Shown one piece after another: positions 36,014 to 44,901 of a DNA stretch of 64,000 nucleotides; position 1 is the stretch's first letter, and every line of letters starts with the position of its first letter. The notes below the pieces were generated by a model. It was not told the DNA's origin. It did not search any database and saw only the letters and a program-made list of their open reading frames with translations. Made by a program: the position numbers and the translations under genes. The stretch is from positions 1 to 64,000 of the forward strand of contig NZ_JAOVAM010000003.1 in assembly GCF_029850875.1 (NCBI RefSeq), written 5' to 3'. Source of the DNA: Rothia similimucilaginosa. Its GTDB lineage: Bacteria > Actinomycetota > Actinomycetes > Actinomycetales > Micrococcaceae.

Positions 36014-36967
36014 ATGACTGCACAACTTCCCGAAAAGGTCTCGGACATCTTCAACCCCGCCAACTGGCGCATCGTCGAAGGCTTCGAAGACTTCACCGAC
36101 ATCACCTACCACCGCCAGGTTGAGCGCGACGAAAACGGAGAAATCCTCCGCGATCTGCCCACCGTGCGCATCGCATTCGACCGCCCCGAGGTCCGCAACG
36201 CATTCCGCCCGCACACCGTGGACGAACTCTACCGCGCCCTCGACCATGCCCGCATGACCTCCAACGTAGGCACCGTACTACTCACCGGCAACGGCCCCTC
36301 CGCCAAGGACGGCGGCTGGGCATTCTGCTCCGGCGGCGACCAGCGCATCCGCGGCCGCGACGGCTACCACTACGCCAGCGGCGACACCGCAGAAAGCATC
36401 GACCCGGCACGCGCAGGCCGACTGCACATCCTAGAAGTGCAGCGCCTCATCCGCACCATGCCCAAGGTCGTTATCGCCCTCGTCTCCGGCTGGGCTGCAG
36501 GCGGCGGCCACTCCCTGCACGTGGTAGCCGACCTGACCATCGCTTCCGAAGAGTACGGCAAGTTCAAGCAGACCGACGCAACCGTCGGCTCCTTCGACGC
36601 AGGCTACGGTTCGGCGCTGCTTGCACGCCAGGTGGGTCAGAAGTTCGCCCGCGAAATCTTCTTCCTCGCCAAGGAATACGACGCACAGCGCATGTACGAA
36701 ATGGGTGCAGTCAACGACGTAGTCCCCCACGCAGAGCTTGAGAATAAGGGCCTGGAATACGCGGCACACATTGCCCGCCAGTCCCCGCAGGCAATTCGCA
36801 TGCTCAAGTACGCCTTCAACCTGCCTGATGACGGCATGCTCGGCCAGCAGGTCTTCGCCGGTGAGGCAACCCGCATGGCGTACATGACCGACGAGGCTGT
36901 GGAGGGTCGCGACGCGTTCTTGCAGAAGCGTGACCCGGACTGGTCCAACTACCCCTACTACTTCTAA
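36014..36967 (+). CDS. menB: 1,4-Dihydroxy-2-naphthoyl-CoA synthase
   Basis: A 317-residue crotonase-fold enzyme that closes the naphthoquinone ring from o-succinylbenzoyl-CoA. Seen are FCSGGDQRIRG (CoA and oxyanion region), SGWAAGGGHSLHVVADLTIAS and TDATVGSFDAGYGS with the catalytic Asp, and the MenB-typical C-terminus DWSNYPYYF. ATG 36014 is chosen for the leaderless -10; the ORF opens 15 codons earlier. It is followed by menE and menA on the same strand. Confidence 0.96.
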   Translation: MTAQLPEKVSDIFNPANWRIVEGFEDFTDITYHRQVERDENGEILRDLPTVRIAFDRPEVRNAFRPHTVDELYRALDHARMTSNVGTVLLTGNGPSAKDGGWAFCSGGDQRIRGRDGYHYASGDTAESIDPARAGRLHILEVQRLIRTMPKVVIALVSGWAAGGGHSLHVVADLTIASEEYGKFKQTDATVGSFDAGYGSALLARQVGQKFAREIFFLAKEYDAQRMYEMGAVNDVVPHAELENKGLEYAAHIARQSPQAIRMLKYAFNLPDDGMLGQQVFAGEATRMAYMTDEAVEGRDAFLQKRDPDWSNYPYYF

Positions 36968-37124
36968 GAGGCAGCCCCTTTCCGCAGAAGTAATTTCAGA
37001 TGCATAGGCTCGGAGCCGGATTCAACCCCTGATACCTTCAGCTAAGAATCCGGCTCCGGCGCATTTGATGCCTCCCCAACCCGGCATAGCCCCCCCGGCG
37101 CACACAACCACTCAAGGATCTCTT

Positions 37125-38504
37125 ATGATGAACACCCCCGTACCCGGGCTCGTGCCTTCCCCCGCCCCGCAGGAGGCTACCCTGCACCCGCAGGCGGTAC
37201 AGGTGCGTGCCAATCAGCCCGCCGACCCTCACGCCATGCTAGGAGCCTTTGAGCAGCTGCTGGGTGGGTACGCGGCGGGTGCTGGTACGGAGAGTGCAGA
37301 GGCGGAAAGCGCGGGCTCCGAGGGCGTAGAGGCTGTGGACCCTATTGCCCTGGTGGTGGGCACCTCCGGATCCACCGGAACCCCCAAACGCACCGCACTG
37401 ACCGCGCGAGCTCTTGCCGCCAGTGCGGCAGCCACCGAGAACTTCTTCGGCTCAAACTCCGATGCTGCCTCGCAATGGCTCCTGGCCCTTCCGGCGCACT
37501 ATATTGCCGGTGCACAGGTGCTCGCCCGCTCCGTACTTGCCGGTACCACCCCGGTCATTGCCCGCTCCGTGACCGAATCGGTGCACTTTAGCCCCGAAGT
37601 TTTCCTGCAGGCGGTTCAGCAGATGAACTCAGCACGCCGGTTTATCTCCCTGGTGCCCACCCAGCTCCATAAGCTCCTTGAAAGCGCGGACGCCGACCCG
37701 CACCTGGGCTCTGAGATTCACGAGGCACTCGGCTCCTTCACCGGAATCCTGCTCGGAGGCGCCCCCGCCAGCGCTGACCTGCTCGCCGTCTCCACCACGC
37801 TGGGTCTGACCACGGTGACCACCTACGGTAGTGCCGAAACCGCCGGCGGTTGTGTCTATTCCGGCTCTGTTCTGCCCGGTATGCGGGTGGAGCTCGTGCC
37901 TGAAGAAGGTATGCCCGCCGTGCCGGATATTGAGGGGAAGCCCGCACAGGTTGGTCGTATTTGGATCAGCGGCACGCACCTCGCCAGCGGCTACATTGGC
38001 GATACCGCCCGCACCGCCGAGCACTTCTTCACCGCCGCTAACGGCACCCGCTGGTACCGCACCGACGACTACGGTCGGTTGGCTCCCGACAGCAACAAGA
38101 ACTGTAGCGAGCAGCGCCTGCAGGTGCTCGGCCGTAGCGACGACGTGCTCATCAGCGGAGGCATAAAAATCTCCGCCCGCGCCGTGGCAACCGTCCTCGA
38201 AGAGCATCCTGCCGTACGCGAAGCCTGCGTAGTCGGCCTACCCGATGCCCGCTGGGGTACCGCCATTGCCGCCGCGGTCACGCTGGTACCCTCTATCGAT
38301 ACCGTAGCTGCCTCTACCGAGAATAGCCCCGCCCTAAACGAAGAACTCTGCACCCTGCTACGTGCCCGCTGCACTGAAAAGCTCGGCGCCCCCGCCGCAC
38401 CCAAGCAGCTGAGCATCCTGCCGGATTTCCCTCTTACCAGCACCGGCAAGCCGGATCGCGCAAAAATATACAGTATCCTGGACAGAGACTATCGTCAGGG
38501 CTAA
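37125..38504 (+). CDS. menE: o-Succinylbenzoate-CoA ligase
   Basis: A 459-residue ANL-superfamily adenylating enzyme that activates o-succinylbenzoate with CoA for MenB. The P-loop is VVGTSGSTGTPKR, motif A5 is TYGSAETAGGC, the hinge is YRTDDYGRL, and the C-terminal domain has DDVLISGGIKIS with catalytic Lys in STGKPDRAKI. It is shorter than typical acyl-CoA synthetases, as MenE is. ATG 37125 has AAGGA at 6-nt spacing. It lies 157 bp after menB. Confidence 0.94.
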   Translation: MMNTPVPGLVPSPAPQEATLHPQAVQVRANQPADPHAMLGAFEQLLGGYAAGAGTESAEAESAGSEGVEAVDPIALVVGTSGSTGTPKRTALTARALAASAAATENFFGSNSDAASQWLLALPAHYIAGAQVLARSVLAGTTPVIARSVTESVHFSPEVFLQAVQQMNSARRFISLVPTQLHKLLESADADPHLGSEIHEALGSFTGILLGGAPASADLLAVSTTLGLTTVTTYGSAETAGGCVYSGSVLPGMRVELVPEEGMPAVPDIEGKPAQVGRIWISGTHLASGYIGDTARTAEHFFTAANGTRWYRTDDYGRLAPDSNKNCSEQRLQVLGRSDDVLISGGIKISARAVATVLEEHPAVREACVVGLPDARWGTAIAAAVTLVPSIDTVAASTENSPALNEELCTLLRARCTEKLGAPAAPKQLSILPDFPLTSTGKPDRAKIYSILDRDYRQG

Positions 38505-38615
38505 AGCAGGCTCATCCGCGGGTTTTCACCCCGTACACGCAACCGCCCGCACGCCCTAACCGTCACCGTCACAACACCCACGCATCATACGCACTTAGAC
38601 CCGGAAGGAACCCCC

Positions 38616-39530
38616 GTGGCAACTGCCGCCCAATGGATTGAAGGCGCTCGCCTGCGCACCCTGCCGCTCGCCGTCGCCCCCATTATTGCCGGCTCAGCTG
38701 CCGCCTACGAGATCAACGAATTCAAGCCACTCTACGCGTTCTTGGCATTCCTCGTAGCGTTCTTCCTGCAGGTCGGCGTGAACTACGCCAACGACTACTC
38801 CGACGGCATCAAGGGCACCGACGAAGACCGCGTGGGTCCGCTACGCCTCGTCGGTTCCGGCGCGGCAAGCCCCCGCTCCGTCAAGTTCGCCGCCTTCGCC
38901 TGCTTCGGTCTAGCGATGCTTGCGGGTCTTGCCCTGGTGGCACTGGCGAACCAGTGGTGGTTCCTGGCGATTGGCGCCTCCAGCGTCTTTGCGGCGTGGG
39001 GCTACACCGGCGGCAAGCACCCCTACGGCTACATGGGCCTGGGCGACGTGTTCGTCTTCGTCTACTTTGGTCTAGTTGCCACCCTGGGCACTCTCTACAC
39101 TCAGGCGCACACCCTGACCCTGCTCGGCTGGGTTGGCGCTATCGGCGTTGGTCTGATTTCTTGTGCCTTGCTGATGGCTAATAATGTGCGTGACATTCCC
39201 ACCGATATTGAGGCGGGCAAGCTGACCTTGGCGGTCCGCCTGGGCGAACGCTGGTCGCGCATCACCTACATTGTGGAGATGGCCCTGGCACTGGGTCTGG
39301 TAGTGCTTCTGCTCGATGAGAACCCCTGGTTCCTGCTAATTTTCCTGCTGGTCGGCCCGACCATCCACTCCTGCTTGACCGTGTGGACACGCGGCGGCCG
39401 CGAGCTGATTCCGGTCCTCAAACAGGCGGGTATTGTGGCGCTCGTGTACTCCGTGATTCTTGCCCTCGCCGTATGGCTGGGTTCGCTGGATATTATTAGC
39501 CACGAAATTCAGGTGTTCACCGGATACTAA
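38616..39530 (+). CDS. menA: 1,4-Dihydroxy-2-naphthoate polyprenyltransferase
   Basis: A 304-residue UbiA-superfamily membrane enzyme that attaches the polyprenyl chain to DHNA. The first Asp-rich motif is NYANDYSDGIKGTDEDRVGP, and the second is ANNVRDIPTDIEAGKLTLA. About eight or nine hydrophobic helices follow. The GTG start at 38616 has GGAAGGAA at good spacing. It is last in the menB-menE-menA row. The prenyl donor probably comes from the synthase at 19101-20162. Confidence 0.95.
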   Translation: MATAAQWIEGARLRTLPLAVAPIIAGSAAAYEINEFKPLYAFLAFLVAFFLQVGVNYANDYSDGIKGTDEDRVGPLRLVGSGAASPRSVKFAAFACFGLAMLAGLALVALANQWWFLAIGASSVFAAWGYTGGKHPYGYMGLGDVFVFVYFGLVATLGTLYTQAHTLTLLGWVGAIGVGLISCALLMANNVRDIPTDIEAGKLTLAVRLGERWSRITYIVEMALALGLVVLLLDENPWFLLIFLLVGPTIHSCLTVWTRGGRELIPVLKQAGIVALVYSVILALAVWLGSLDIISHEIQVFTGY

Positions 39531-39632
39531 GCCGACGCACGAATCTGCACCGGATTACCGCGCTGTTACGCCGCTAGCGGGCACCCGGTTCATAGTTCCG
39601 CAATAACGCGGCGGTATGTCATAGTAGTGCTT

Positions 39633-40091
39633 ATGATTCGAGCCATGCTGATTATTGGCGGCGCCGCCCTCATCGTGGGGCTGACCCTATACACCTTCTT
39701 GGATGCCGTCCGCACCCCCGCACACGAGGCGCGAACCCTGCCCAAGTGGCTGTGGATTCTCGTCACCCTGTTCTTCCCCATGGTGGGCCCGATCATGTGG
39801 CTCATCCTGGGCCGCCCCAAGGCACAGCCCGCAGCAGGCGCTCCTCGCCCCAGCTTCAGTCAGCGACGCAACACCCCGGTGCCCCCGGTATCTTCCCCCG
39901 ACGACGATGAAGAGTACCTGCGCTGGCTCAAGGCAAAAGCAGAACGCGAACGCCGCAGCCGCCAAGCAGAATCGAACAACAAGCAGGGTTCTGATTATAA
40001 GGATTCCGAACCTAATGACCCCGAGCTTAAGGATCCTGAGCTTAGAGATCCTGGGGACGGCACCCCGACTCAGGGTAACGGGCAGAACTAG
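39633..40091 (+). CDS. PLDc_N-domain small membrane protein
   Basis: A 152-residue protein. Two hydrophobic helices (MLIIGGAALIVGLTLYTFL; WLWILVTLFFPMVGPIMWLILG) surround AVRTPAHEARTLPKW, matching the PLDc_N (phospholipase D N-terminal, two-helix) domain, with no nuclease domain attached. The C-terminal 80 residues are hydrophilic, charged and end in short DPELKDPELRDPGDG repeats. CATAGT 7 nt before ATG 39633 suggests a leaderless start; GTG 39627 is possible too. Function unknown. Confidence 0.75.
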   Translation: MIRAMLIIGGAALIVGLTLYTFLDAVRTPAHEARTLPKWLWILVTLFFPMVGPIMWLILGRPKAQPAAGAPRPSFSQRRNTPVPPVSSPDDDEEYLRWLKAKAERERRSRQAESNNKQGSDYKDSEPNDPELKDPELRDPGDGTPTQGNGQN

Positions 40092-40135
40092 TTAAGACAG
40101 CTAGATTTGTAGCTCCTGTGCCCCTCAAGGTTTAC

Positions 40136-40186
40136 AGTAAGAGGCTGTGAGCATATCCGTAACGGATATGCTCACAGCCTCTTACT
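40136..40186. terminator. Perfect 24-bp inverted repeat with 3-nt loop
   Basis: AGTAAGAGGCTGTGAGCATA and four more bases pair exactly with their complement across TAA. It is the longest perfect palindrome in the window, placed between two convergent genes (stops at 40091 and 40226). There is no U-tract, so it may act as a bidirectional terminator or an RNA end-protecting hairpin. Confidence 0.75.
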
Positions 40187-40225
40187 ACGCTCAAAAACAG
40201 CTTCAGGAACTAGCTACCGGGTTTG

Positions 40226-40915
40226 TTAGCTGCCGGGCAGCTGAATCACACCACCGTACAGAGGCGCAGCAGGCTCCGAATACTCCACAAAATGCGGCAT
40301 CTCATGCTCAAAATCAGTGGTGCTAAACGCCAAAGTCGTAATCGACGCCAGGTTACACTCACGGGCACGCGGGTCATGTTGAAGCATGCGACCCTCAACA
40401 CCCAGGCGAGTAATCCAAATCGGCAGCTGGTGCGACACAATAATCGCCTCCGCACCCTCACCGCCGCGCTCATAGGCGGTACACGCCGCATCCTGAACAG
40501 CCGCAGCCATACGGCGAATCTGGTCCATGTACGACTCACCCCAGGAGGGGCGCGCCGGGTTGTACAGCTTAGTCCAGTGACGCGGGTTCCTCAGCAGCTC
40601 CTGCGAGTTCACGTGCAGACCCTCAAAGTAGTTATCCGCCTCAATGACGCGCTCATCCGGCTGCGCAGTCAGGCCCAGCAGCTTTTCAACCGGGGCAGCA
40701 GACTCACGGGTACGCTGCAACGGCGAGCAGACTAGATGCACGAAACGGGTGCCGCGCTCAGCACGAGCCGCAAACTCCTCAGCGCTCAGACGCACCATCT
40801 GCTGGCCCTTATCGGACAGACGGTAGCCGGGCAAACGGCCGTACACGATACGCTCGGGGTTGTGCACCTCGCCGTGACGCATGAGGTGAACTTTAATGGT
40901 GGAAGTTTCAGTCAT
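40226..40915 (-). CDS. Histidine phosphatase superfamily protein
   Basis: A 229-residue phosphoglycerate-mutase-like phosphatase. The phosphohistidine motif is LMRHGEVHNPE, Arg sits in CSPLQRTRESA, and the second His lies in AIIVSHQLPIW. Spacing follows the branch of small-molecule phosphatases rather than glycolytic mutases, and the substrate is unknown. ATG 40915 is used. It is convergent with the PLDc_N gene and divergent from nothing close. Confidence 0.9.
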   Translation of the reverse strand: MTETSTIKVHLMRHGEVHNPERIVYGRLPGYRLSDKGQQMVRLSAEEFAARAERGTRFVHLVCSPLQRTRESAAPVEKLLGLTAQPDERVIEADNYFEGLHVNSQELLRNPRHWTKLYNPARPSWGESYMDQIRRMAAAVQDAACTAYERGGEGAEAIIVSHQLPIWITRLGVEGRMLQHDPRARECNLASITTLAFSTTDFEHEMPHFVEYSEPAAPLYGGVIQLPGS

Positions 40916-41025
40916 AATCCCAGTCTCTCAAATAGCGCGCCCCACCCCAAACAGGTGACCCGCACATACGCTCTACAAATACAAAAACACGACATAAAAC
41001 CCAGCCCGCAAAACCGCAGGAACAT

Positions 41026-41062
41026 AAAAACCCCGCCTCTCCATACGGAGGGCGGGGCAAAA
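41026..41062 (-). terminator. Rho-independent terminator of the bS22 gene
   Basis: On the minus strand a GCCCCGCCC/GGCGGGG stem is followed by five U residues. Confidence 0.88.
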
Positions 41063-41071
41063 GAAGTCTTT

Positions 41072-41170
41072 TTACTTCTTGTTGCGGCGCTGGTGGCGGG
41101 TCTTGCGAAGCAGCTTGCGGTGCTTCTTCTTGGACATACGCTTGCGGCGCTTCTTGATAACGGAACCCAT
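41072..41170 (-). CDS. Small ribosomal protein bS22 (AURKAIP1/COX24-like)
   Basis: A 32-residue, extremely basic protein starting [19 protein letters not shown] and ending RNKK. This matches the tiny ribosomal small-subunit protein bS22 seen in mycobacterial ribosome structures and conserved across Actinobacteria. A GAGGAA RBS precedes ATG 41170, and a clear terminator follows. It is easily missed because of its length. Confidence 0.92.
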   Translation of the reverse strand: MGSVIKKRRKRMSKKKHRKLLRKTRHQRRNKK

Positions 41171-41433
41171 AGGATTTCCTCACTTTACTCGTACCCGGCC
41201 GAGCCATTCGACTCGGTAGCTACCCGGGGATATTTATACCGGTATAACCGATCCAAAACGCATTTTAGGCACAGAAATACCCTTGCGTTTTAGAGCGCTA
41301 CCTACCTAGAGTACTAGGTTTACCCCCATTTTCACCATTCGAGAGCGGCTTTTCAGGAGTTTTTCCCTGAATTTCCGCTTTTCCCACGGGTATGTCGAGG
41401 GTATATGCGGGTCAAATTGGGGATTCGGCAGCC

Positions 41434-43443
41434 CTAACGACGCTTCTTCTTAGACTTCTTCGAGCCCTTAGCGCGGCCATGAGACAGCACCGAACCGGAA
41501 GAAGCTACAGCAGTGCCCTCAGATATGCTCTCCTCAGTCTGGGAGTCGACCTCTACCGGCTCCTCAGCCGATTCCTGCGCGGGGTTATATTCCTCAGCAG
41601 GTTCTTCAACCGGCTCTTCTACAGAACCCTCCTCAGCAGAGCTTTCCGCTGCGGCTTCTTCCTCAGCCGCCACGTGCAACGCCTTCAAACGCTCAACGCG
41701 CTCAGCCTCGGCACGAGCCAACGCCCCCACACCCACAGCGGACTTCTCAGGCTTCGCCTCGGTGTTAGCCTCGGGTTGAGCCTTCTCAGTACTATCCTCA
41801 ACCTCAGGCTCGTAGACATCCACACCGAAGAAACGCTTCATCTTGGAGAAGATGCCGCGGTACTCCTGCACCGGCTCATCATGCGGAAGCTTCTCATAGG
41901 TGTCGTGGATGGTCGCTGCCGCCTCAAGACGGGTAGGTTCAGCAGGCTGAACGGCGGGCGCCTCCTGGCGCGCCGGAGCACGCATAACATTCTCCGGCTC
42001 AGTCTCCGCAGGAGCCGCGGCAGTCACAACAGCCGCAGGACGCGCGGTACGGGCAGGCGCAGTCAGCATCTTGCTACGATCCACCGGCTTAATGATGGTC
42101 GCACGCACCGGAGAAATGATCTGACCGCTACGACGACGCGGAGCCGCCGTAGAAGCACGCAGAACCTTTGCGGGGCCCTCAGCCTCTTCCTGCGCGTACG
42201 CGGCAGAGACGCTCGGCAACTGACCGTTGAGAGTCCGCGAGCTGAGAGTCTGCGAGACAGGAGCCTGGGCGGCGGGTGTCTGGGCACCAGATACCGAAGC
42301 TGCAGAAGCAACGGGGGCGGTGCTACGGCGCGGGGTGCCAAAGCTCAGCGGCACATCCGGGCTCACCGAATGAGCGGCAGGCTGTGCGGGGGCTGCAGAA
42401 GCCGCAGCAGGTGCGGCCTGAGACGCAGCGGGACTGGAGCGTTCCACCTTGTCAAAAGTATAAATATCCGCACCAGTTGTAGTATCAGTCGGCTCGGAGG
42501 GAACCTCAGACACCGCCTCATCGCCATGGGCAACCTCGTGTTCAGACTGCTCAGACACCGCAGCAGAAACCTGAGTCGGCTCAGCAGATGCCGCAACAGG
42601 AGCATGCGGGGCAGGCAATGCCCCCACATCGGCGAAGGACGCATCGTCCTGCATCAAATCATCAAAGTCATCGGTGGTAAACTCATCCACATCAACCGGC
42701 GCAAATTCAGAAGCAACCGGCTCACCCGGCAGACCGTTCGCAGAGGTCGCCTCCTGCTCCAAATCAATACCGGCATCGGAATACATGCCGCGCAACTGAG
42801 CAATCACCATGGCACGAGCCGTCGCCGAATCGCCAGCCTTCAAAGCCTCCGCAATAGCGCGGCTCTCAGCACGCAGACGTTCCACAGCACTACTCCACAG
42901 CGGCATGCGACCCACCAGCGATAGCATCGACTCAAAGCTCGGTTGACGCACCGACGCGAGCATACCCACCAGCAGTTCATTCCCCGCACAACGCATCACC
43001 TGGTGGTGGAAAGTCAGCAGAAGCTCCAGGAAATCACGAATCGACAGGTCGAAATCTTCCATCTGCGCCAGGACCTCGTCCATTTCCGCGAAGGAGGCGG
43101 TCTTCGGGTCAATACGCGCAATCGCCCAGCTTTCCAGCAAAATACGGGTCTGCACCAGATCGCGAGTCGGGTAACGCGAGCTGGACATGTGCAGGCGTAG
43201 AGCAGCACTCGCCGCGGAAGCCGGCTCCTCACTCAAATGCACAAGAATTTCCTTACCGCGACCGTTGTACAGCTGCACCAAATCCATATCTTCCAAGGTG
43301 CGTAGAGCCTCGCGGGTACGGGAACGATTCACACCAATAGCGCGCGCAATTTCACTATCACTAGGCAGGTCCTGGCCCAGCTGAATGTTGCCCTCGAACA
43401 GTTCGTTCTCGAGCCAGCGCAGAATTTTACGATGAATAGCCAC
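41434..43443 (-). CDS. GntR/FCD-type regulator with very long disordered tail
   Basis: A 669-residue protein. Residues 1-70 are a GntR winged helix (LPSDSEIARAIGVNRSRTREALRTLEDMDLVQLYNGRG). Residues about 90-220 are an all-helical FCD-like ligand domain (DFLELLLTFHHQVMRCAGNELL). The remaining 440 residues are Ala/Pro/Glu/Ser-rich and disordered, with a short hydrophobic-basic island FSKMKRFFGV near 528 and a basic end KGSKKSKKKRR. Normal FadR/FCD regulators stop near residue 240. I use GTG 43443; TTG 43464 is possible. The ligand and targets are unknown. Confidence 0.85.
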   Translation of the reverse strand: MAIHRKILRWLENELFEGNIQLGQDLPSDSEIARAIGVNRSRTREALRTLEDMDLVQLYNGRGKEILVHLSEEPASAASAALRLHMSSSRYPTRDLVQTRILLESWAIARIDPKTASFAEMDEVLAQMEDFDLSIRDFLELLLTFHHQVMRCAGNELLVGMLASVRQPSFESMLSLVGRMPLWSSAVERLRAESRAIAEALKAGDSATARAMVIAQLRGMYSDAGIDLEQEATSANGLPGEPVASEFAPVDVDEFTTDDFDDLMQDDASFADVGALPAPHAPVAASAEPTQVSAAVSEQSEHEVAHGDEAVSEVPSEPTDTTTGADIYTFDKVERSSPAASQAAPAAASAAPAQPAAHSVSPDVPLSFGTPRRSTAPVASAASVSGAQTPAAQAPVSQTLSSRTLNGQLPSVSAAYAQEEAEGPAKVLRASTAAPRRRSGQIISPVRATIIKPVDRSKMLTAPARTARPAAVVTAAAPAETEPENVMRAPARQEAPAVQPAEPTRLEAAATIHDTYEKLPHDEPVQEYRGIFSKMKRFFGVDVYEPEVEDSTEKAQPEANTEAKPEKSAVGVGALARAEAERVERLKALHVAAEEEAAAESSAEEGSVEEPVEEPAEEYNPAQESAEEPVEVDSQTEESISEGTAVASSGSVLSHGRAKGSKKSKKKRR

Positions 43444-43542
43444 GTGAATGCGTCTTTCGGTCAAAAAGTGAGTGAAAGTGTGTGCGTTTTACAGAGAGTT
43501 AATATCGGAAGCGATTGGCGGGGCAGTCCCCAGCCGCCTGTC

Positions 43543-44901
43543 TTAGCGGCGGCGGCCACGCAGGAAGCCGAACAGGCCACCGCGGTGGTTGTCCTTCGCC
43601 TCAGCACTGTTCGCCTCAGTGTTGGGGCGGTACACAGAATCGTAGGAGGGCATGGTCTGATACTCGGGCTCCTCAGCAGAGGTTTCAGCCTTAGCAGACT
43701 CACCCTCGACAGACTCATCATTGGCAGGCTCGACCTTACCGAGCTCAGCCTTCTCAGTAGATTCTACCGGCCAAGCTACTTCCTCAGCAGATTCAGCCTT
43801 CACAGGTTCAGCATTCATGGGCTCTTCTGCCGCGGCTTCATCCACTACGTTCTTCTCAATCACAGACTTTTCAGTTGCAGAATCCTTAATTGCAGATTCC
43901 TCAGCTGCACATTCCTTGCGTGTTGTCTCTTCCCTGACGGATTCAGCGGGTGCAACAGGCTTCTCAACAGCAACCTTTTCGTCGGCGACCTTTTCAGACG
44001 CAGCAGCCTCGGGGGTGGCAGCAATAGGCTGAATCGAACCACCCACAACCGTGGAAGGGTCGACACCATAAGACACCGCAGCCGCAGACTGAGCGATTAC
44101 CACCGGATTCTCCGCTACCACGGGCTTAGCCTCAGCAGGCGCCGCGGGGGTCACCCCAGCGTCATACCCGTAGGATGCGGGAGTGAAGGGGCGCATCGGG
44201 GTGCTATCCACTACCTCTTCCTGCGAGGTGGGCTCATCAGCTCCTGCCTTCTCAACGACAGGTTCGGAAGCGGCACTATCAGCAGTCTGCTCCGCAGGGC
44301 GCGAGTAGATACGCGCACTGGGGGTCAGGTGCTGTGCGCGGACGCGCTGAATACGAGCCTGCTCGATTTCCTCGGGGGTGGGTGCCTCAACAGCGAAAGT
44401 CTCAGAGTCGGTCTCCGCGGTTGCGTTCTTCTCGGATGCAGCAGGTGCAGTTGTAGCTGGTACAGTTGCGGCGGGCGCAAGCTTCTGAGTGGGTTCTTCA
44501 ACTTCGGGCTTCGGAGCATTCTTTTCAGAGGTATTCTCGACCGGCTTCTCGCCTGCGTTCTCAGCCGTCGCCTTATCGGAGGCAGACGCAGTTACGCCAC
44601 CGGGCAGTGCCACGGGTACGTGCGCCTCATTGGACTGGTGCGCAATCTGAACGGTCTCATTAATCCACTCGGTCACGGTGGCGAATACATCCGGGTTCAG
44701 GGAGTAGAGGCGACGCTGCCCTTCCACGGTCACGGAGACCACATCTGCATCACGAAGGACTTTCAGGTGCTTCGAAATGGTCGGCTGGCTCATACCCAGC
44801 TTTTCAACCACTGCACCCACTGTGTGGGTTTGCTCAGCGAGAATACGCACAATTCGGCGGCGAGTCGAATCTGCGATGACAGAAAAAACATCAGAATGCA
44901 T
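43543..44901 (-). CDS. ArsR-type regulator with very long disordered tail
   Basis: A 452-residue protein. Residues 1-95 form an ArsR winged helix (SDVFSVIADSTRRRIVRILAEQ, MSQPTISKHLKVLRDADVVSVTVEGQRRLYSL). No metal-binding Cys pattern is visible. The next 350 residues are low-complexity Ala/Glu/Val/Pro with repeated ESAEEVA- and KNVVDEAA-like units, ending GGLFGFLRGRRR. ATG 44901 is 6 nt after CATAAT with no RBS, so it is probably leaderless. It lies 99 bp upstream of the GntR gene on the same strand, and both share the same odd architecture. Confidence 0.85.
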   Translation of the reverse strand: MHSDVFSVIADSTRRRIVRILAEQTHTVGAVVEKLGMSQPTISKHLKVLRDADVVSVTVEGQRRLYSLNPDVFATVTEWINETVQIAHQSNEAHVPVALPGGVTASASDKATAENAGEKPVENTSEKNAPKPEVEEPTQKLAPAATVPATTAPAASEKNATAETDSETFAVEAPTPEEIEQARIQRVRAQHLTPSARIYSRPAEQTADSAASEPVVEKAGADEPTSQEEVVDSTPMRPFTPASYGYDAGVTPAAPAEAKPVVAENPVVIAQSAAAVSYGVDPSTVVGGSIQPIAATPEAAASEKVADEKVAVEKPVAPAESVREETTRKECAAEESAIKDSATEKSVIEKNVVDEAAAEEPMNAEPVKAESAEEVAWPVESTEKAELGKVEPANDESVEGESAKAETSAEEPEYQTMPSYDSVYRPNTEANSAEAKDNHRGGLFGFLRGRRR

